From: Gammaproteobacteria bacterium UBA3067
GTDB lineage: Bacteria > Pseudomonadota > Gammaproteobacteria > Pseudomonadales > UBA3067
Direction of reading: 5' to 3'
Length of the DNA: 64,000 nucleotides
Assembly (NCBI GenBank): GCA_002366835.1
Contig: DFBZ01000038.1
Span: 129,163 to 193,162, forward strand
Positions 18,598 to 28,891 of this stretch are shown here, piece by piece. The first letter of the stretch is position 1. Every line of letters begins with the position of its first letter. Under the pieces are notes generated by a model. The model made no database searches. It saw only the letters and a program-made list of their open reading frames with translations, and was not told the DNA's origin. Made by a program: the position numbers and the translations under genes.

Positions 18598-19635
18598 CTA
18601 TTCCGGCAGCACAACATAAGGTTCGACGTTGCTACCGGGAGTGATGGAGCCAATTACCCAAGCATTCTCTCCCGCATCATTAAGTACGCCAAGCGCCTTC
18701 TCGGCGTGGTCAGAGGGAATGCAAAGCACCATGCCTACGCCACAGTTAAAGGTGCGATACATTTCTGCTGTTTCGACTTGGCCCTTTTTCTGGAGCCATT
18801 GAAACACTTCTGGCCACTGCCATGAGTCGGTGTCAATTTCAGCTCGGGTATTTGGAGGTAGAACACGGGGAAGGTTCTCGGGTAGACCGCCACCGGTAAT
18901 ATGTGCGATGGCGTTTACGGGAACCTCTTTCATCAACGCCTGAAGGGATGAGACATAGATGCGCGTAGGGGTCATGAGGATATCTGAGAGGTCTTGCCCA
19001 TCCACGGTTTCGTCAATGGATACATCGGGCAGAGACAGGATCTTGCGTATGAGAGAATAACCGTTGGAGTGAGGGCCTGATGCACCCAGAGCGATTAAGA
19101 CATTGCCTGCGCTGACCTTCGAGCCATCAATGATTTCAGATTTTTCCACCACGCCAACACAAAAACCGGCGAGGTCGTAGTCTTCCCCTTCATATAGGCC
19201 GGGCATTTCGGCGGTTTCCCCACCAACTAAAGCGCAGCCTGCTTGCTGACAGCCTTCTCCAATACCAGAAATTACACTGGCAGCGGTTTCGATATCCAAT
19301 TTGCCGGTGGCATAGTAGTCGAGAAAGAAAAGCGGTTCTGCACCTGTGACTATAAGGTCATTGACACACATGGCTACGAGGTCAATACCCACTGTATCGT
19401 GTTTGCCGAGCTCTATAGCAAGCTTTAGTTTGGTACCAACGCCGTCGGTACCTGACACGAGAATGGGATGATCATAACCCTGAGGGATCTCACACAGCGC
19501 ACCAAATCCGCCTAAACCGCCTAATACTTCAGGGCGTTTTGTTTGTCGTGTGATGCTTTTTATACGCTGAACGAGTTCATTGCCTGCGTTAATATCAACA
19601 CCGGCGTCGCGGTACGTAAGGGAGGGTTTGCTCAT
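18598..19635 (-). CDS. purM: Phosphoribosylformylglycinamidine cyclo-ligase
   Basis: Makes AIR in purine synthesis. The ATG at 19635 ([15 protein letters not shown]) gives 345 residues, the family length; an upstream in-frame ATG at 19680 would add 15 atypical residues. Seen: [11 protein letters not shown], the [14 protein letters not shown] nucleotide loop and [12 protein letters not shown]. It is coupled with purN downstream. Confidence 0.95.
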   Translation of the reverse strand: MSKPSLTYRDAGVDINAGNELVQRIKSITRQTKRPEVLGGLGGFGALCEIPQGYDHPILVSGTDGVGTKLKLAIELGKHDTVGIDLVAMCVNDLIVTGAEPLFFLDYYATGKLDIETAASVISGIGEGCQQAGCALVGGETAEMPGLYEGEDYDLAGFCVGVVEKSEIIDGSKVSAGNVLIALGASGPHSNGYSLIRKILSLPDVSIDETVDGQDLSDILMTPTRIYVSSLQALMKEVPVNAIAHITGGGLPENLPRVLPPNTRAEIDTDSWQWPEVFQWLQKKGQVETAEMYRTFNCGVGMVLCIPSDHAEKALGVLNDAGENAWVIGSITPGSNVEPYVVLPE

Positions 19636-20058
19636 AAGATTCTCAGGTTCTTGGGTAGTTAACTTGGAAGGGCCGCACACTCTATTTGAGACCAGCTTGC
19701 CTTTAATATAGCGGGTAGAAGGCTATTACGAAGGTTTTCTCCAGCAGTAGGCTCTTTTAGGCGACGAAGAAAGCTGTGTATTTCGGATACAAGATACAAG
19801 TTCATGAATTATCCAGATGCGCCTTAGCCGCCTAGTTTACCAGTTTCGATGCCTCTCACCAATCGTCGAGTTGGAATAGACCGTGATTTCTCCACTTTCC
19901 GGGATTATCCATTCCTGTAGTTGTTGTGTTTTTGTGTGGCTTGGCAACATAGTGAAGTTGTTGACTATAATTTTAATTAGTCATTATCGTAGGCCTTTGC
20001 ACGAGAGCTATTTTTCTCTCATCTTATTAAGGGTCTCGTCTTATGGAGAGGGGTTATT
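19636..20058. other. Divergent intergenic region purM / small gene
   Basis: About 420 bp between purM and the gene at 20059 with no supported gene. I looked for a PurR-like palindrome and saw none that was convincing. A GGAGAGG ribosome-binding site precedes the ATG at 20059. Confidence 0.5.
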
Positions 20059-20253
20059 ATGGCAGAAAAGAGACATGGTGAAACCGGAACCGGTACGTAC
20101 TACCGCACAGATCGCTTTTATAGTGAAGAAGGCGGATGGTTTGCAAAGTTGCGGGAAGGAGATGAGCTTGGGCCCTTCGACTCAAAAGAAGAGGCCAAGC
20201 AAGCACTGGCTGATTTCATTGAACTTTATAAAAGAGAAAACCCTGGGAAGTGA
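20059..20253 (+). CDS. Small conserved-type protein, DUF6316-like
   Basis: 64 residues, strong ribosome-binding site GGAGAGG before the ATG. The pattern RTDRFYSEEGGWFAKLREG...GPFDSKEEAKQAL resembles the small soluble DUF6316-type proteins of Pseudomonas-like bacteria; this match is from memory and unproven. The function is unknown. A hairpin with a T-run overlaps its stop codon, so it is probably a monocistronic gene. Confidence 0.65.
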   Translation: MAEKRHGETGTGTYYRTDRFYSEEGGWFAKLREGDELGPFDSKEEAKQALADFIELYKRENPGK

Positions 20254-20270
20254 GCCTAGCGGGGTTTTTT
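20237..20270 (+). terminator. Intrinsic terminator overlapping the stop codon
   Basis: AAAACCC (20237-20243) can pair with GGGTTTT (20262-20268), followed by more T. The stop codon at 20251-20253 lies in the loop. Confidence 0.65.
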
Positions 20271-20347
20271 ACTCCCTTACCCTGCACCCTAAGCACACCT
20301 GCCTGCACAAGCCACCTTGAAGGCTGACAGCTCACTGGGCCGGTCGA

Positions 20348-20908
20348 CTATTCCTTTCCAGCCTGGGGTTCCGGTGCTTTTTTCTCTTGAGGCCTATTCT
20401 GATTGGTTTTTTCAGAAGCTTTTTTCACTATTTTAGCTTCGTTTGTATCCGAGCTTTCCTTCGGCTCGCCTTTTTCCAGGCATATTCTTGCTTCTTTTGT
20501 TTCAGACAAGTCTTTATCCAGGGCCGAAATTTGGTCGCGGCGCTTTTTAATTTCAGCCTCAAGATCGCTAATCTCGTCTTTTAGTGATGTTACATGTGCG
20601 GAAACCTTTTCTTCTTTAGCGCTCGCGTCAGTGATGATGTCGCGGATAACAACATTCATAGATTCTAGGGTGGTTTTGGCTACGACGATCTTAACCTCAT
20701 CGTCAATATGCGTAAGCTTGCGTAACAGTTTTATGGTGTCGTTGATACCATATTTGGATTTTAGCTTCTGTGAATTAAGAACGGCTCGTGATTCATTCTT
20801 CTCCCTGTACTCTTCGTCAGAGCCGAAGCTGATGTTACCCGGCTCTCGAGCATCGGGGGCCGCTGGTGCTTGATCAGCGTCAGTACGTTCTTTGGAAAAA
20901 AGTCCCAT
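20348..20908 (-). CDS. Coiled-coil protein of unknown function
   Basis: 186 residues; the region after the ATG (GLFSKERTDADQ) lacks a signal peptide. A helical segment (about 40-75) precedes a long charged coiled coil (about 85-145, with a run like LKDEISDLEAEIKKRRDQIS), then a low-complexity Lys/Glu/Pro-rich tail. GGATCC-rich upstream DNA carries AGGATCC as a possible ribosome-binding site. I recognise no family. Single gene converging on the DUF6316-like gene. Confidence 0.6.
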   Translation of the reverse strand: MGLFSKERTDADQAPAAPDAREPGNISFGSDEEYREKNESRAVLNSQKLKSKYGINDTIKLLRKLTHIDDEVKIVVAKTTLESMNVVIRDIITDASAKEEKVSAHVTSLKDEISDLEAEIKKRRDQISALDKDLSETKEARICLEKGEPKESSDTNEAKIVKKASEKTNQNRPQEKKAPEPQAGKE

Positions 20909-21019
20909 AGGATCCTCCGTGGTTAATTTTGATTAATATCTTGATACCCTGCAGAAAGTATATTAGACGATTCCCAATTTTGTAGTGAACAGTTGAGGTC
21001 TACATTGCCGTTAATGCTT

Positions 21020-21661
21020 TCATGCAGGGGATTGATGGAAAGGCGACATGGAGTTTGCGGTATTTAGAATATGTTTCTTACGGAACATCAGCTCCCACTC
21101 GCTTCCGCCAAGTTCTCGCCAAAGGTGTGCGGAGCGTACGCCGGCAAATAATACGGCGCATAGTTTTTCCTTTTGCGCAGGGGACATTAGTAGCGATGGT
21201 CGGCCGTGAATAATAACGCGATACTTGGAGCTCCCTGCTGTATCCACATACAAACTTCCCAGCTTTGAGATAACGCTGTGATTTGTTACTGAATCAAAAA
21301 ACTCTAGATGCCGTTTATGGTGCTGGATTCTGGTTTTAATCAAGGCATGAAGCGCTTGGTGACGTGATATAACGCGCTCAATGCGAATAAGCGCTTTGGA
21401 GTATGCCAGCCAACGGGCCGCAGATTCATCTCGGGGCTTACTTAGGGCGACCTGTAAGGCGCAGATGCCAAGTTCAGCCTGGTATTCAGCATCGTAGACA
21501 TCCGATACCGAGCGAGGGTTTGTTTGAAAAACACTATTGATAGACTCAGCGAAACTTTCTTCTGGCACCTGGCCAATTGTCGAAAGAGAGTCCACGAGAT
21601 TGGCTGCTTGAAAAATCCCCGCGAGGGCAAGGGTTTTATCTTGCTGCTTGCTGTCTATCAT
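21020..21661 (-). CDS. hflD: High-frequency lysogenization protein homologue HflD
   Basis: 213 residues when started at 21661 (MIDSKQQDKTLALAG), which matches the family start better than the ATG at 21685. The N-terminal TLALAGIFQAANLVDSL and the helical body fit HflD/YcfC, a membrane-associated all-helical protein known in E. coli for affecting lambda CII. Its usual place, directly downstream of mnmA, is kept, which supports the call. Confidence 0.88.
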   Translation of the reverse strand: MIDSKQQDKTLALAGIFQAANLVDSLSTIGQVPEESFAESINSVFQTNPRSVSDVYDAEYQAELGICALQVALSKPRDESAARWLAYSKALIRIERVISRHQALHALIKTRIQHHKRHLEFFDSVTNHSVISKLGSLYVDTAGSSKYRVIIHGRPSLLMSPAQKEKLCAVLFAGVRSAHLWRELGGSEWELMFRKKHILNTANSMSPFHQSPA

Positions 21662-21796
21662 AACGAACCGCCGTAATGAGGGCATATCGGGAGCCCCAAG
21701 AACCCTTTATGTTTTTATTATAGGCGTGGCAGATTCGGGTCAATGTATGATTTACGGCGTTTTTATATATTTTTGTAACTAAGCTCTGGCGGGTAC

Positions 21797-22882
21797 TTAG
21801 CTGGTGGATTCTATTACGCCTCCGCCCAGGCAGGTCATTCCATCGTAAAATACAACGTATTGGCCTGGGGTCACTGCGCGCTGTTGCTCATTAAAGTCCA
21901 CTTGGTATACGCCGCTTTCAGACATTTTTAAAACACATTCCTGATCTGGCTGGCGATAACGGGTTTTAGCAAAGCAGTGATAAGGAAGACTGGGTGCCTG
22001 CCCAGATACCCACTCGATTTTGCTACAGGTGAGGGTATGGGAGAATAACATGGGGTGATTATTGCCTTGGGCGACAATCAACTGGTTGCTATCAAGGTTT
22101 TTCCCTACAACGTACCAGGGTGATTCACTATGGTCACTTAAGCCACCTATGCCAATCCCCTGCCGTTGGCCAAGGGTGTAAAACATGAGCCCCCGATGTT
22201 TGCCTATGGCTTCGCCTTCATCGCTCACAACCTCACCAGGCTGGGCGGGAATATAGCGCTCCAGAAAATCGTTAAAACGACGCTCTCCAATAAAACAGAT
22301 GCCCGTGCTGTCTTTTTTATCGTGATTAGTGAAGCCAAGTTTCTCTGCAATTTTACGCACTTCGGGTTTTTCCAGAGCGCCGATGGGAAACAAGGTTTTT
22401 GCAATCTGTTGCCCGCTGACGGCATGGAGGAAGTAGGTTTGATCCTTGTTGGTATCCGCACCTTTTAGGAGCTTGGCGGTATCGCTATCGCTTGATCTCT
22501 GCGCGTAATGTCCGGTGGCTATATAGTCAGCCCCTAGCTCGACGGCGTAGTCAAGGAAGGCTTTAAATTTGATTTCCTTGTTGCAAAGTATGTCGGGATT
22601 GGGAGTGCGTCCCGCTTTGTATTCAGCGATAAAGTGCTCAAATACATTGTCCCAGTATTCAGCTGCAAAATTAGCCGTATGCAGTGTAATGCCGAGTTGT
22701 TCGCACACACTTTGGGCATCTTTGAGGTCTTCAATAGCTGTGCAGTATTCGGTTCCATCATCCTCTTCCCAGTTTTTCATGAACAGCCCTTCTACTTTAT
22801 AACCCTGCTGAAGAAGAAGGTAGGCAGCAACGGAGGAGTCAACGCCGCCAGACATGCCGACGATTACGTGTTTCTGGGTCAT
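21797..22882 (-). CDS. mnmA: tRNA-specific 2-thiouridylase
   Basis: Thiolates U34 of tRNA-Lys/Glu/Gln. The ATG at 22882 ([13 protein letters not shown]) gives 361 residues; a longer frame to 22942 has a non-family leader. Seen: PP-loop GMSGGVDSS, the [12 protein letters not shown] segment with the first catalytic Cys and the [10 protein letters not shown] segment with the second. Its neighbours nudJ (10-nt gap upstream) and hflD keep the conserved order. The partner enzyme gene mnmC lies at 54214. Confidence 0.96.
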   Translation of the reverse strand: MTQKHVIVGMSGGVDSSVAAYLLLQQGYKVEGLFMKNWEEDDGTEYCTAIEDLKDAQSVCEQLGITLHTANFAAEYWDNVFEHFIAEYKAGRTPNPDILCNKEIKFKAFLDYAVELGADYIATGHYAQRSSDSDTAKLLKGADTNKDQTYFLHAVSGQQIAKTLFPIGALEKPEVRKIAEKLGFTNHDKKDSTGICFIGERRFNDFLERYIPAQPGEVVSDEGEAIGKHRGLMFYTLGQRQGIGIGGLSDHSESPWYVVGKNLDSNQLIVAQGNNHPMLFSHTLTCSKIEWVSGQAPSLPYHCFAKTRYRQPDQECVLKMSESGVYQVDFNEQQRAVTPGQYVVFYDGMTCLGGGVIESTS

Positions 22883-22892
22883 AAAAATGCTC

Positions 22893-23342
22893 TTATTCGT
22901 AATATTCTTCGATGGTATCGAGGGGGAATCTGCGACCAGCACAGTAGTCTTCGGTGCATTTTAATACAATGGGGCTGCGTAATGATGTTTTACGGGATTT
23001 TATTTCATCCAGCGTCATCCAGTGGGTGCGAATAATATCTGAGTCCAGTGTATAGCCGGGGTTGAAGTGTTTTGCGTCAGCGACAAAGGTTGTGCGATAA
23101 AAAGTCATGGTTTTGCACTGTGTCATATAGGTGTAGAAACCAAGCAGCGCCGTGGGCTCGACTGTCCACCCAGTTTCTTCCAGGGTTTCTCGAATCGCTG
23201 CATCAATGAGTGTTTCATCGGCTTCAACATGACCAGCTGGCTGGTTTAGTACAACTTTATTATTAATCCGCTCTTCCACCAGTAGGAATTTGTCGTCTTG
23301 CTTAACGATGGTGGCAACGGTTACATGGGGAGTCCAGGTCAT
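22893..23342 (-). CDS. nudJ: NUDIX hydrolase NudJ (phosphatase)
   Basis: 149 residues from the ATG at 23342 ([13 protein letters not shown]). The complete Nudix box GHVEADET...RETLEETGW with the metal-binding EExE core is visible at about residues 37-59. NudJ of E. coli hydrolyses nucleoside tri- and diphosphates and thiamine pyrophosphate precursors. It lies 10 nt before mnmA and is co-transcribed with it. Confidence 0.9.
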   Translation of the reverse strand: MTWTPHVTVATIVKQDDKFLLVEERINNKVVLNQPAGHVEADETLIDAAIRETLEETGWTVEPTALLGFYTYMTQCKTMTFYRTTFVADAKHFNPGYTLDSDIIRTHWMTLDEIKSRKTSLRSPIVLKCTEDYCAGRRFPLDTIEEYYE

Positions 23343-23453
23343 ATAGATGGCTTCTCTCTTGGTATTAAGCACGCTTGCGCTGAAAGTGTTAATGTTACGC
23401 TATTTCAAAGCCAAGCTCACAGTTTGGCTGGAGTTTATAAGCGTGGAGTTGGT

Positions 23454-23936
23454 ATGTCTAAATTAAGCCATTTAGATGAAAGTGGTGCGGCATCGATGGT
23501 GGATGTTACAGATAAACGTGTGACGGGCCGTGAGGCCATTGCACAAGCGGAAATACGGATGAAGCCTGAGACCTTGGTTCTGGCGCTATCTGAAAACAAT
23601 AGAAAAGGAGATGTGTTATCGGTGGCCCGGATTGCAGGCATTCAAGCCGCCAAAAAAACCCATGATCTTATTCCTTTATGTCACCCATTAATGCTCACCT
23701 CGATTAAAGTTGAGTTTGATGTCAATAAGGAGGAAGGCCGCCTTGGCATTATTACTCGCTGTAAACTAGCTGGCCAAACTGGCGTGGAAATGGAAGCGCT
23801 GACGGCGGCCACTGTTGCCGCGCTCACTGTTTACGATATGTGCAAGGCGGTGGATAAAGGCATTATCATTGGTGAGATAAAACTTTTGGAAAAGCGCGGT
23901 GGTAAAAGTGGCCACTGGAATGCACCGTTGGCGTAA
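23454..23936 (+). CDS. moaC: Cyclic pyranopterin monophosphate synthase
   Basis: First-stage molybdenum cofactor enzyme acting after MoaA. 160 residues from the ATG at 23454 ([18 protein letters not shown]), the usual family start; the frame is open further upstream but overlaps nudJ. Seen: [24 protein letters not shown] and the [11 protein letters not shown] active-site block. First gene of moaC-moaD-moaE. Confidence 0.96.
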   Translation: MSKLSHLDESGAASMVDVTDKRVTGREAIAQAEIRMKPETLVLALSENNRKGDVLSVARIAGIQAAKKTHDLIPLCHPLMLTSIKVEFDVNKEEGRLGIITRCKLAGQTGVEMEALTAATVAALTVYDMCKAVDKGIIIGEIKLLEKRGGKSGHWNAPLA

Positions 23937-23955
23937 GCAAAAAGAAGGAGGCTAG

Positions 23956-24213
23956 ATGAAAATTAAAATCTGTTATTTTGCCAAAATCAGGGAGCAGCTA
24001 GACGTATCTGAAGAACAACTGATATTTCCTGATGCCTGTGATAATACAGAGAGACTGCTTGAGTTTCTTCAGGCGCGTGGTGAGCGTTGGAGTCAAGTTT
24101 TTTCTAGTGATCAAAAAGTTCTAAAGGCTGTAAACCATGAGATTGTGAGCGAGAAATGCGCGCTTAACGATGGCGATGAGGTGGCTTTTTTTCCTCCGGT
24201 AACTGGGGGGTAA
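23956..24213 (+). CDS. moaD: Molybdopterin synthase small subunit
   Basis: 85-residue ubiquitin-fold sulfur carrier ending in the required Gly-Gly (FFPPVTGG), which is thiocarboxylated. AAGGAGG ribosome-binding site about 7 nt before the ATG, 19 nt after moaC. Works with MoaE. Confidence 0.95.
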   Translation: MKIKICYFAKIREQLDVSEEQLIFPDACDNTERLLEFLQARGERWSQVFSSDQKVLKAVNHEIVSEKCALNDGDEVAFFPPVTGG

Positions 24214-24217
24214 TGGC

Positions 24218-24667
24218 TTGATTCACATACAGCATGATGATTTTGATGCGGGCATTGAAATAGAAAGCTTGCGCAGTATCGGCTCCCATATTGGTGCAGT
24301 GGTGTCTTTTGTCGGGTCTGTCAGGGAGTTCAGCGACGTCAGGGAGTTAATCGCCTTGGAATTAGAGCATTACCCCAAAATGACACAAAAAAGTCTTGAG
24401 TCGATTGCAGCGGAGGCCAAATCCCGTTGGGATGTAGAAGCCGTTAAAATAATTCACAGAGTAGGGCGCTTATTACCCTCTGATCGTATCGTCTTTGTGG
24501 GCATCGCCAGTCGGCATCGCAGTGAGGCCTTTTTGGCCTGTGAGTTTGTTATCGATGTGCTAAAAACCCAGGCACCTTTTTGGAAGAAGGAGTGCTTATC
24601 ATCTGGGGATCAATGGGTTGACGCGAAGCAATCGGATGACAAAAAATCGTTGCGATGGGAGAAATAG
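24218..24667 (+). CDS. moaE: Molybdopterin synthase catalytic subunit
   Basis: 149 residues. The start is TTG at 24218, 4 nt after moaD; the nearby ATG at 24214 is out of frame. Seen: GAVVSFVGSVRE, HRVGRLLPSDRIVFVG and the lysine-containing APFWKKE active-site stretch. Completes molybdopterin synthase with MoaD; moaA and moaB are not in the window. Confidence 0.94.
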   Translation: MIHIQHDDFDAGIEIESLRSIGSHIGAVVSFVGSVREFSDVRELIALELEHYPKMTQKSLESIAAEAKSRWDVEAVKIIHRVGRLLPSDRIVFVGIASRHRSEAFLACEFVIDVLKTQAPFWKKECLSSGDQWVDAKQSDDKKSLRWEK

Positions 24668-24675
24668 AGGCCTAT

Positions 24676-25296
24676 TTATTTGCGTTGCGGCCTTGAGTGA
24701 ATTCTTTTTCCTGCGCGATTATTTTTGGGCTGTTGAGTTTCCAGAAGTATTTCATTGGGGATATCGGCCAGTTTCCATTGCCCAGATGTAAGTGTCGTAA
24801 TATTCCAGGGGCCGATAGCGTAGCGAATCAAGCGTAATGTTGGGAAGCCAATGGCGGCTGTCATACGCCGCACCTGACGGTTTTTACCCTCAGTAAGAAT
24901 GATTTCGAGCCAGCTGGTGGGCTTGTTTTTTCTTTCTCGAATGGGTGGTTTGCGCTGCCATACTTCTGGTGGAGCGATTATTCTTACTTTGGCCTTTTTA
25001 CAGCGCCCATCCTTAAGTTCGATGCCCGAACGCAGTGGCTCTAGATCTTCTTGCCTTGGAACGCCTTCAACCTGAACCCAGTAGGTTTTTGCCATTTTTT
25101 TTCGAGGGTGGCTGATACGCTGCTGAAGCTGTCCGTCATTGGTGAGTAAGATCAATCCTTCTGAGTCGTAATCGAGCCTGCCAGCAGGGTAGTAGCCTTT
25201 ATAGTGAACAAAATCGGCTAAGCAGCTACGACCTTCATTGTCAGTAAATTGAGAAAGAACCTGAAAGGGTTTGTTGAGACAAATGACTTGTTTCAT
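24676..25296 (-). CDS. rluE: 23S rRNA pseudouridine synthase of the RluE type
   Basis: 206 residues from the ATG at 25296 (MKQVICLNKP); the frame is open to 25401 but with an unlike leader. The catalytic Asp is in AGRLDYDSEGLILLTNDG, with the family blocks KTYWVQVEG and GKNRQVRRMTAA. It lacks an S4 domain, which fits RluE (U2457 in E. coli numbering) over RluB/F. Ends 8 nt after moaE on the opposite strand. Confidence 0.88.
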   Translation of the reverse strand: MKQVICLNKPFQVLSQFTDNEGRSCLADFVHYKGYYPAGRLDYDSEGLILLTNDGQLQQRISHPRKKMAKTYWVQVEGVPRQEDLEPLRSGIELKDGRCKKAKVRIIAPPEVWQRKPPIRERKNKPTSWLEIILTEGKNRQVRRMTAAIGFPTLRLIRYAIGPWNITTLTSGQWKLADIPNEILLETQQPKNNRAGKRIHSRPQRK

Positions 25297-25523
25297 GAAA
25301 TGTTTTATCCACGGTTTTGAGCGCCAAAATTTGCACGATATTTTGCGTGTTGTTGGCGGCGAAAGCCGGTGATAAGAACGCACGTTTGCACAAGCAATCA
25401 ACAGGGCTGCCGGAAAGTTTCCTGCGCAGCCGTTGCGTGATTATATCTTGAACTAAAGCACGAGACGAGGCCGATGCATGAGAGCCGAGATATTCTCACA
25501 TAGTGGTCGTTCCTTAATAAGAA

Positions 25524-25820
25524 TTAGGCAGGCTCTAACGCAATACTGACTGCTGAGCTTTCTTCTTGTTGGTTTTGTTGGGTAACAGGTGTTTGTGCCT
25601 GAGGCCCACCTTCGCTATTAATAAAGCTCACATCTACCGCGTGGGTGCCTTTATCTGCTTGCCGGGTGGTATAAGAAATCGCTTGGCCGGCGCGTAGACT
25701 CTTGTAGCCCTCCATCTCGATATAGGAGAAGTGCACAAAAAGATCATCTCCCCCTTCGTCTGGACGAATAAAACCATAGCCCTTGGCATTGTTAAACCAC
25801 TTCACTTTCCCTGTAGCCAT
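25524..25820 (-). CDS. cspD: Cold-shock domain protein (CspD-like)
   Basis: 98 residues. The cold-shock domain fills residues 1-67 with RNP1 KGYGFI and RNP2 LFVHF, binding single-stranded nucleic acid. A Gln/Ser-rich tail of about 30 residues follows. The start at 25820 is set by AAAGGA at proper spacing; the ATG 9 nt upstream is too close to it. Its position divergent from clpS-clpA is the same as cspD in E. coli and Pseudomonas. Confidence 0.88.
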   Translation of the reverse strand: MATGKVKWFNNAKGYGFIRPDEGGDDLFVHFSYIEMEGYKSLRAGQAISYTTRQADKGTHAVDVSFINSEGGPQAQTPVTQQNQQEESSAVSIALEPA

Positions 25821-26170
25821 TATTAACATTCCTTTATATGTATTCGTTATTATTAGTATTGTTTTGTAAACTTACTTTTTGCTGCTAACTTCAACAGCTT
25901 AGTAACAAGCCATCTACTCTTTACGAAAAGATTCGGTTTGTCAAGAGCTCAGCCAGGGTTTTTCGTTAAATTAGCCTTTGATTTTTATCCCCCAGGGCCC
26001 TATGTTACTGAAAAGGAAAGGCCGATGCTCTAATTAGCTTACTGGGTTTTTTATGGTTTTTTGCGGTCATTATTCTATTTTAATAAACAGCTATTTGTTT
26101 GGTATGAGTTTCCATTATGAGTAAATCTGAATTTTGTCGGCTAGTATTAAATAGTAGAGAGGGTGAAAAC
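25821..26170. other. cspD-clpS divergent regulatory region
   Basis: 350 bp without a supported gene, AT-rich. It must hold the promoters of both cspD and clpS and a possible long cold-shock leader, but I could not fix -35/-10 boxes with confidence. An in-frame ATG at 26117 could add 18 residues to ClpS. Confidence 0.5.
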
Positions 26171-26482
26171 ATGGATGACGATTCCATCGACATAGCAACG
26201 GCGCAGCCCATTGCCAAGGAGAAAGTCACCCCTCCATCCATGTATAAAGTTGTGTTGATTAATGATGACTATACCCCCATGGATTTTGTAGTAGATGTTC
26301 TAAAAATATTTTTTGGGATGGACGAGGAGCAAGCTGTGCAGGTCATGATGATGGTGCATAGGCAAGGGAAAGCGACATGTGGATCCTACACCAAGGATGT
26401 TGCGGAAACCAAAGCCCATCAGGTATGCCTGTTTGCAAAAGAGCATCAGCATCCGCTTCTCTGTGAAATTGAGATAGTTTAG
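26171..26482 (+). CDS. clpS: ATP-dependent protease adaptor ClpS
   Basis: 103 residues from the ATG at 26171, preceded by GAGAGGG. ClpS binds bulky N-terminal residues and delivers them to ClpAP. Seen: [14 protein letters not shown] (pocket Asn/Asp and Met) and [10 protein letters not shown] with the pocket His. It lies 56 nt before clpA. Confidence 0.95.
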   Translation: MDDDSIDIATAQPIAKEKVTPPSMYKVVLINDDYTPMDFVVDVLKIFFGMDEEQAVQVMMMVHRQGKATCGSYTKDVAETKAHQVCLFAKEHQHPLLCEIEIV

Positions 26483-26538
26483 AAATAAACCATCTACTCA
26501 CTTTTGGTTTTAACATATCGTACCGGTGGATACATTCA

Positions 26539-28797
26539 ATGCTAAATAAAGAGTTAGAAGACACATTAAATTCAGCGTTTAAATCTGCAAAGGGCAAGCG
26601 TCATGAGTATATGACCGTTGAGCACTTGCTTCTGGCGTTGATTGATAACGATTCTGCCTCCATGGTCATGAAGGCCTGCGGGGCTGATCTCGACAAGCTA
26701 AAAGTAGATCTAGTTAGCTTTGTCGATGAAACCACTCCCATTATCCCTGATGAAGAGTCATTACGTGAAACCCAGCCGACACTTGGTTTTCAGCGAGTTC
26801 TGCAAAGGGCCGTATTCCATGTTCAGTCTTCTGGAAAAAAGGAAGTGAATGGCGCCAACGTGCTTGTTGCTATTTTCAGCGAGCAGGAAAGCCAGGCTGT
26901 TTATTTTCTCAAATCATTGAATGTGGCCAGGATAGATGTCGTAAATTTCATTGCCCACGGTATTTCCAAAGTCTCCGATGAAAATACGAATGACGAGTCT
27001 TCTATTGAGCCGAGTGAAGAGGACATGACGGGAGAAGGTACAAGCCAAAGCCCCCTTAATGCATACGCATCTAATTTAAACGAGGTGGCAAAAGAAGGGC
27101 GCATTGACCCCTTGATTGGTCGAGAGCCAGAAGTAGAGCGCACCGTACAAATACTGTGCCGACGTCGTAAGTGTAACCCTCTGCTGGTTGGGGAGCCCGG
27201 TGTCGGCAAAACAGCCGTTGCAGAAGGGCTCGCCAAGCTAATTGTTGAAGGCCGTGTTCCTGATGCGATCAGTGAAGGTGTTATTTACTCCCTGGATTTA
27301 GGCGCATTGCTTGCGGGCACCAAGTACCGGGGCGATTTTGAAAAACGTTTTAAGGCCTTACTCGCTGAGCTTAAAAAAGAAGAGCATGCGATTTTATTTA
27401 TTGATGAAATTCATACCATTATCGGTGCTGGTGCAGCATCTGGTGGGGTAATGGATGCATCCAACCTCCTTAAGCCACTATTGGCATCGGGAGACATTAA
27501 GTGTATCGGTTCCACCACTTTTCAGGAATACCGTGGTGTGTTTGAAAAAGATCGTGCTTTAAGCCGTCGATTTCAGAAAGTTGATGTCGAAGAGCCTTCC
27601 GTTGAAGATACCTTCCGCATCCTTAAGGGTCTCAAAGAGTCTTTTGAAGCCCATCATGAGATTAAATACCGCGATGGCGCGCTGGAGGCCGCAGCTGAAT
27701 TGTCTGCCCGCTACCTGACAGACCGTTTCCTTCCGGACAAAGCAATTGACGTGATTGATGAAGCGGGCGCCTACCAAAGATTACAGCCTAGCAGTAAGCG
27801 TAAAAAGGTCATTACCAAGGCTGATGTGGAAAGGGTGATTTCCCGCATGGCTCGCATTCCAGCTAAAACCATCAGCTCTTCAGACAAAGAATCACTTCGG
27901 GATCTGGATAAAAACCTTCAGCGAGTTATTTTTGGCCAAGATGATGCGATTCACACCTTATCCTCTGCCATAAAGTTATCACGAGCTGGGTTAAACTCAC
28001 CCGACAAGCCTCTTGGTTCCTTCCTGTTTGCAGGGCCAACGGGTGTTGGTAAAACAGAAGTATGCCGCCAGTTGGCGTTCACCATGGGAATTGACCTTGT
28101 GCGTTTCGACATGTCCGAGTACATGGAGCGTCACACCGTATCCCGTTTGATTGGTGCACCTCCTGGTTACGTTGGTTACGACCAGGGTGGCTTATTAACA
28201 GAAGCCATCACTAAAAAACCTCACTGTGTCTTACTGCTGGATGAAATTGAAAAAGCCCACCCCGATGTTTTTAACCTGCTGCTTCAGGTGATGGATCACG
28301 GAACATTAACGGATAACAATGGCCGCAAGGCTGATTTTAGGAATGTAATCCTGGTGATGACAACCAATGCGGGTGCGCAGATTATGAGCAGGGCCTCTAT
28401 TGGTTTCAGCTTGCAAGACCACAGCACTGACAGTACAGAAGCGCTCAATAACCTGTTTACTCCAGAGTTTAGAAACCGACTGGATGCTACCATTCAATTC
28501 GGCAAGTTAAGTGATGAAGTTATTAAGAGCGTGGTTGACAAGCTCTTGGTTGAACTACAAGCGCAGCTGGATGAAAAGCGTGTATCTATACAGGTTAGCG
28601 ATGCGGCAGTGGCGTGGCTCGCTGAAAAGGGCTATGACAAAAATATGGGCGCAAGGCCAATGGCTCGTCTTGTTAAGGAAGCCATCAAAAAGCCGCTTGC
28701 TGAAATGATCCTGTTTGGGGAGTTAAGCGAAGGTGGTGAGGTTGAGGTGGATTTAGAGGACGGAGAACTGGTATTTAAAGTGCTGGAAGCCGCTTAA
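26539..28797 (+). CDS. clpA: ClpA, AAA+ unfoldase of the ClpAP protease
   Basis: 752 residues. An N-domain with two Clp repeats (1-145) binds ClpS. The first AAA+ has Walker A GEPGVGKT and the second GPTGVGKTEVC. The IGF tripeptide in RASIGFSLQDHS is the ClpP-docking loop, which tells ClpA from ClpB. Followed by a strong terminator. clpP is not in the window. Confidence 0.97.
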   Translation: MLNKELEDTLNSAFKSAKGKRHEYMTVEHLLLALIDNDSASMVMKACGADLDKLKVDLVSFVDETTPIIPDEESLRETQPTLGFQRVLQRAVFHVQSSGKKEVNGANVLVAIFSEQESQAVYFLKSLNVARIDVVNFIAHGISKVSDENTNDESSIEPSEEDMTGEGTSQSPLNAYASNLNEVAKEGRIDPLIGREPEVERTVQILCRRRKCNPLLVGEPGVGKTAVAEGLAKLIVEGRVPDAISEGVIYSLDLGALLAGTKYRGDFEKRFKALLAELKKEEHAILFIDEIHTIIGAGAASGGVMDASNLLKPLLASGDIKCIGSTTFQEYRGVFEKDRALSRRFQKVDVEEPSVEDTFRILKGLKESFEAHHEIKYRDGALEAAAELSARYLTDRFLPDKAIDVIDEAGAYQRLQPSSKRKKVITKADVERVISRMARIPAKTISSSDKESLRDLDKNLQRVIFGQDDAIHTLSSAIKLSRAGLNSPDKPLGSFLFAGPTGVGKTEVCRQLAFTMGIDLVRFDMSEYMERHTVSRLIGAPPGYVGYDQGGLLTEAITKKPHCVLLLDEIEKAHPDVFNLLLQVMDHGTLTDNNGRKADFRNVILVMTTNAGAQIMSRASIGFSLQDHSTDSTEALNNLFTPEFRNRLDATIQFGKLSDEVIKSVVDKLLVELQAQLDEKRVSIQVSDAAVAWLAEKGYDKNMGARPMARLVKEAIKKPLAEMILFGELSEGGEVEVDLEDGELVFKVLEAA

Positions 28798-28820
28798 TAC
28801 CAGCGTTTAATAAACATCAA

Positions 28821-28854
28821 AACGGGGCTCTCTCTTGGAGAAGCCCCGTTTTTT
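28821..28854. terminator. Terminator of clpA (and possibly infA)
   Basis: 9-bp stem AACGGGGCT/AGCCCCGTT (28821-28829 with 28842-28850) followed by TTTTTT on the plus strand. The minus-strand side has only four T but may still serve infA, which ends at 28892. Confidence 0.9.
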
Positions 28855-28891
28855 ATTGGTACTTAATATGCTTATTTGAGACTTGTCAGGT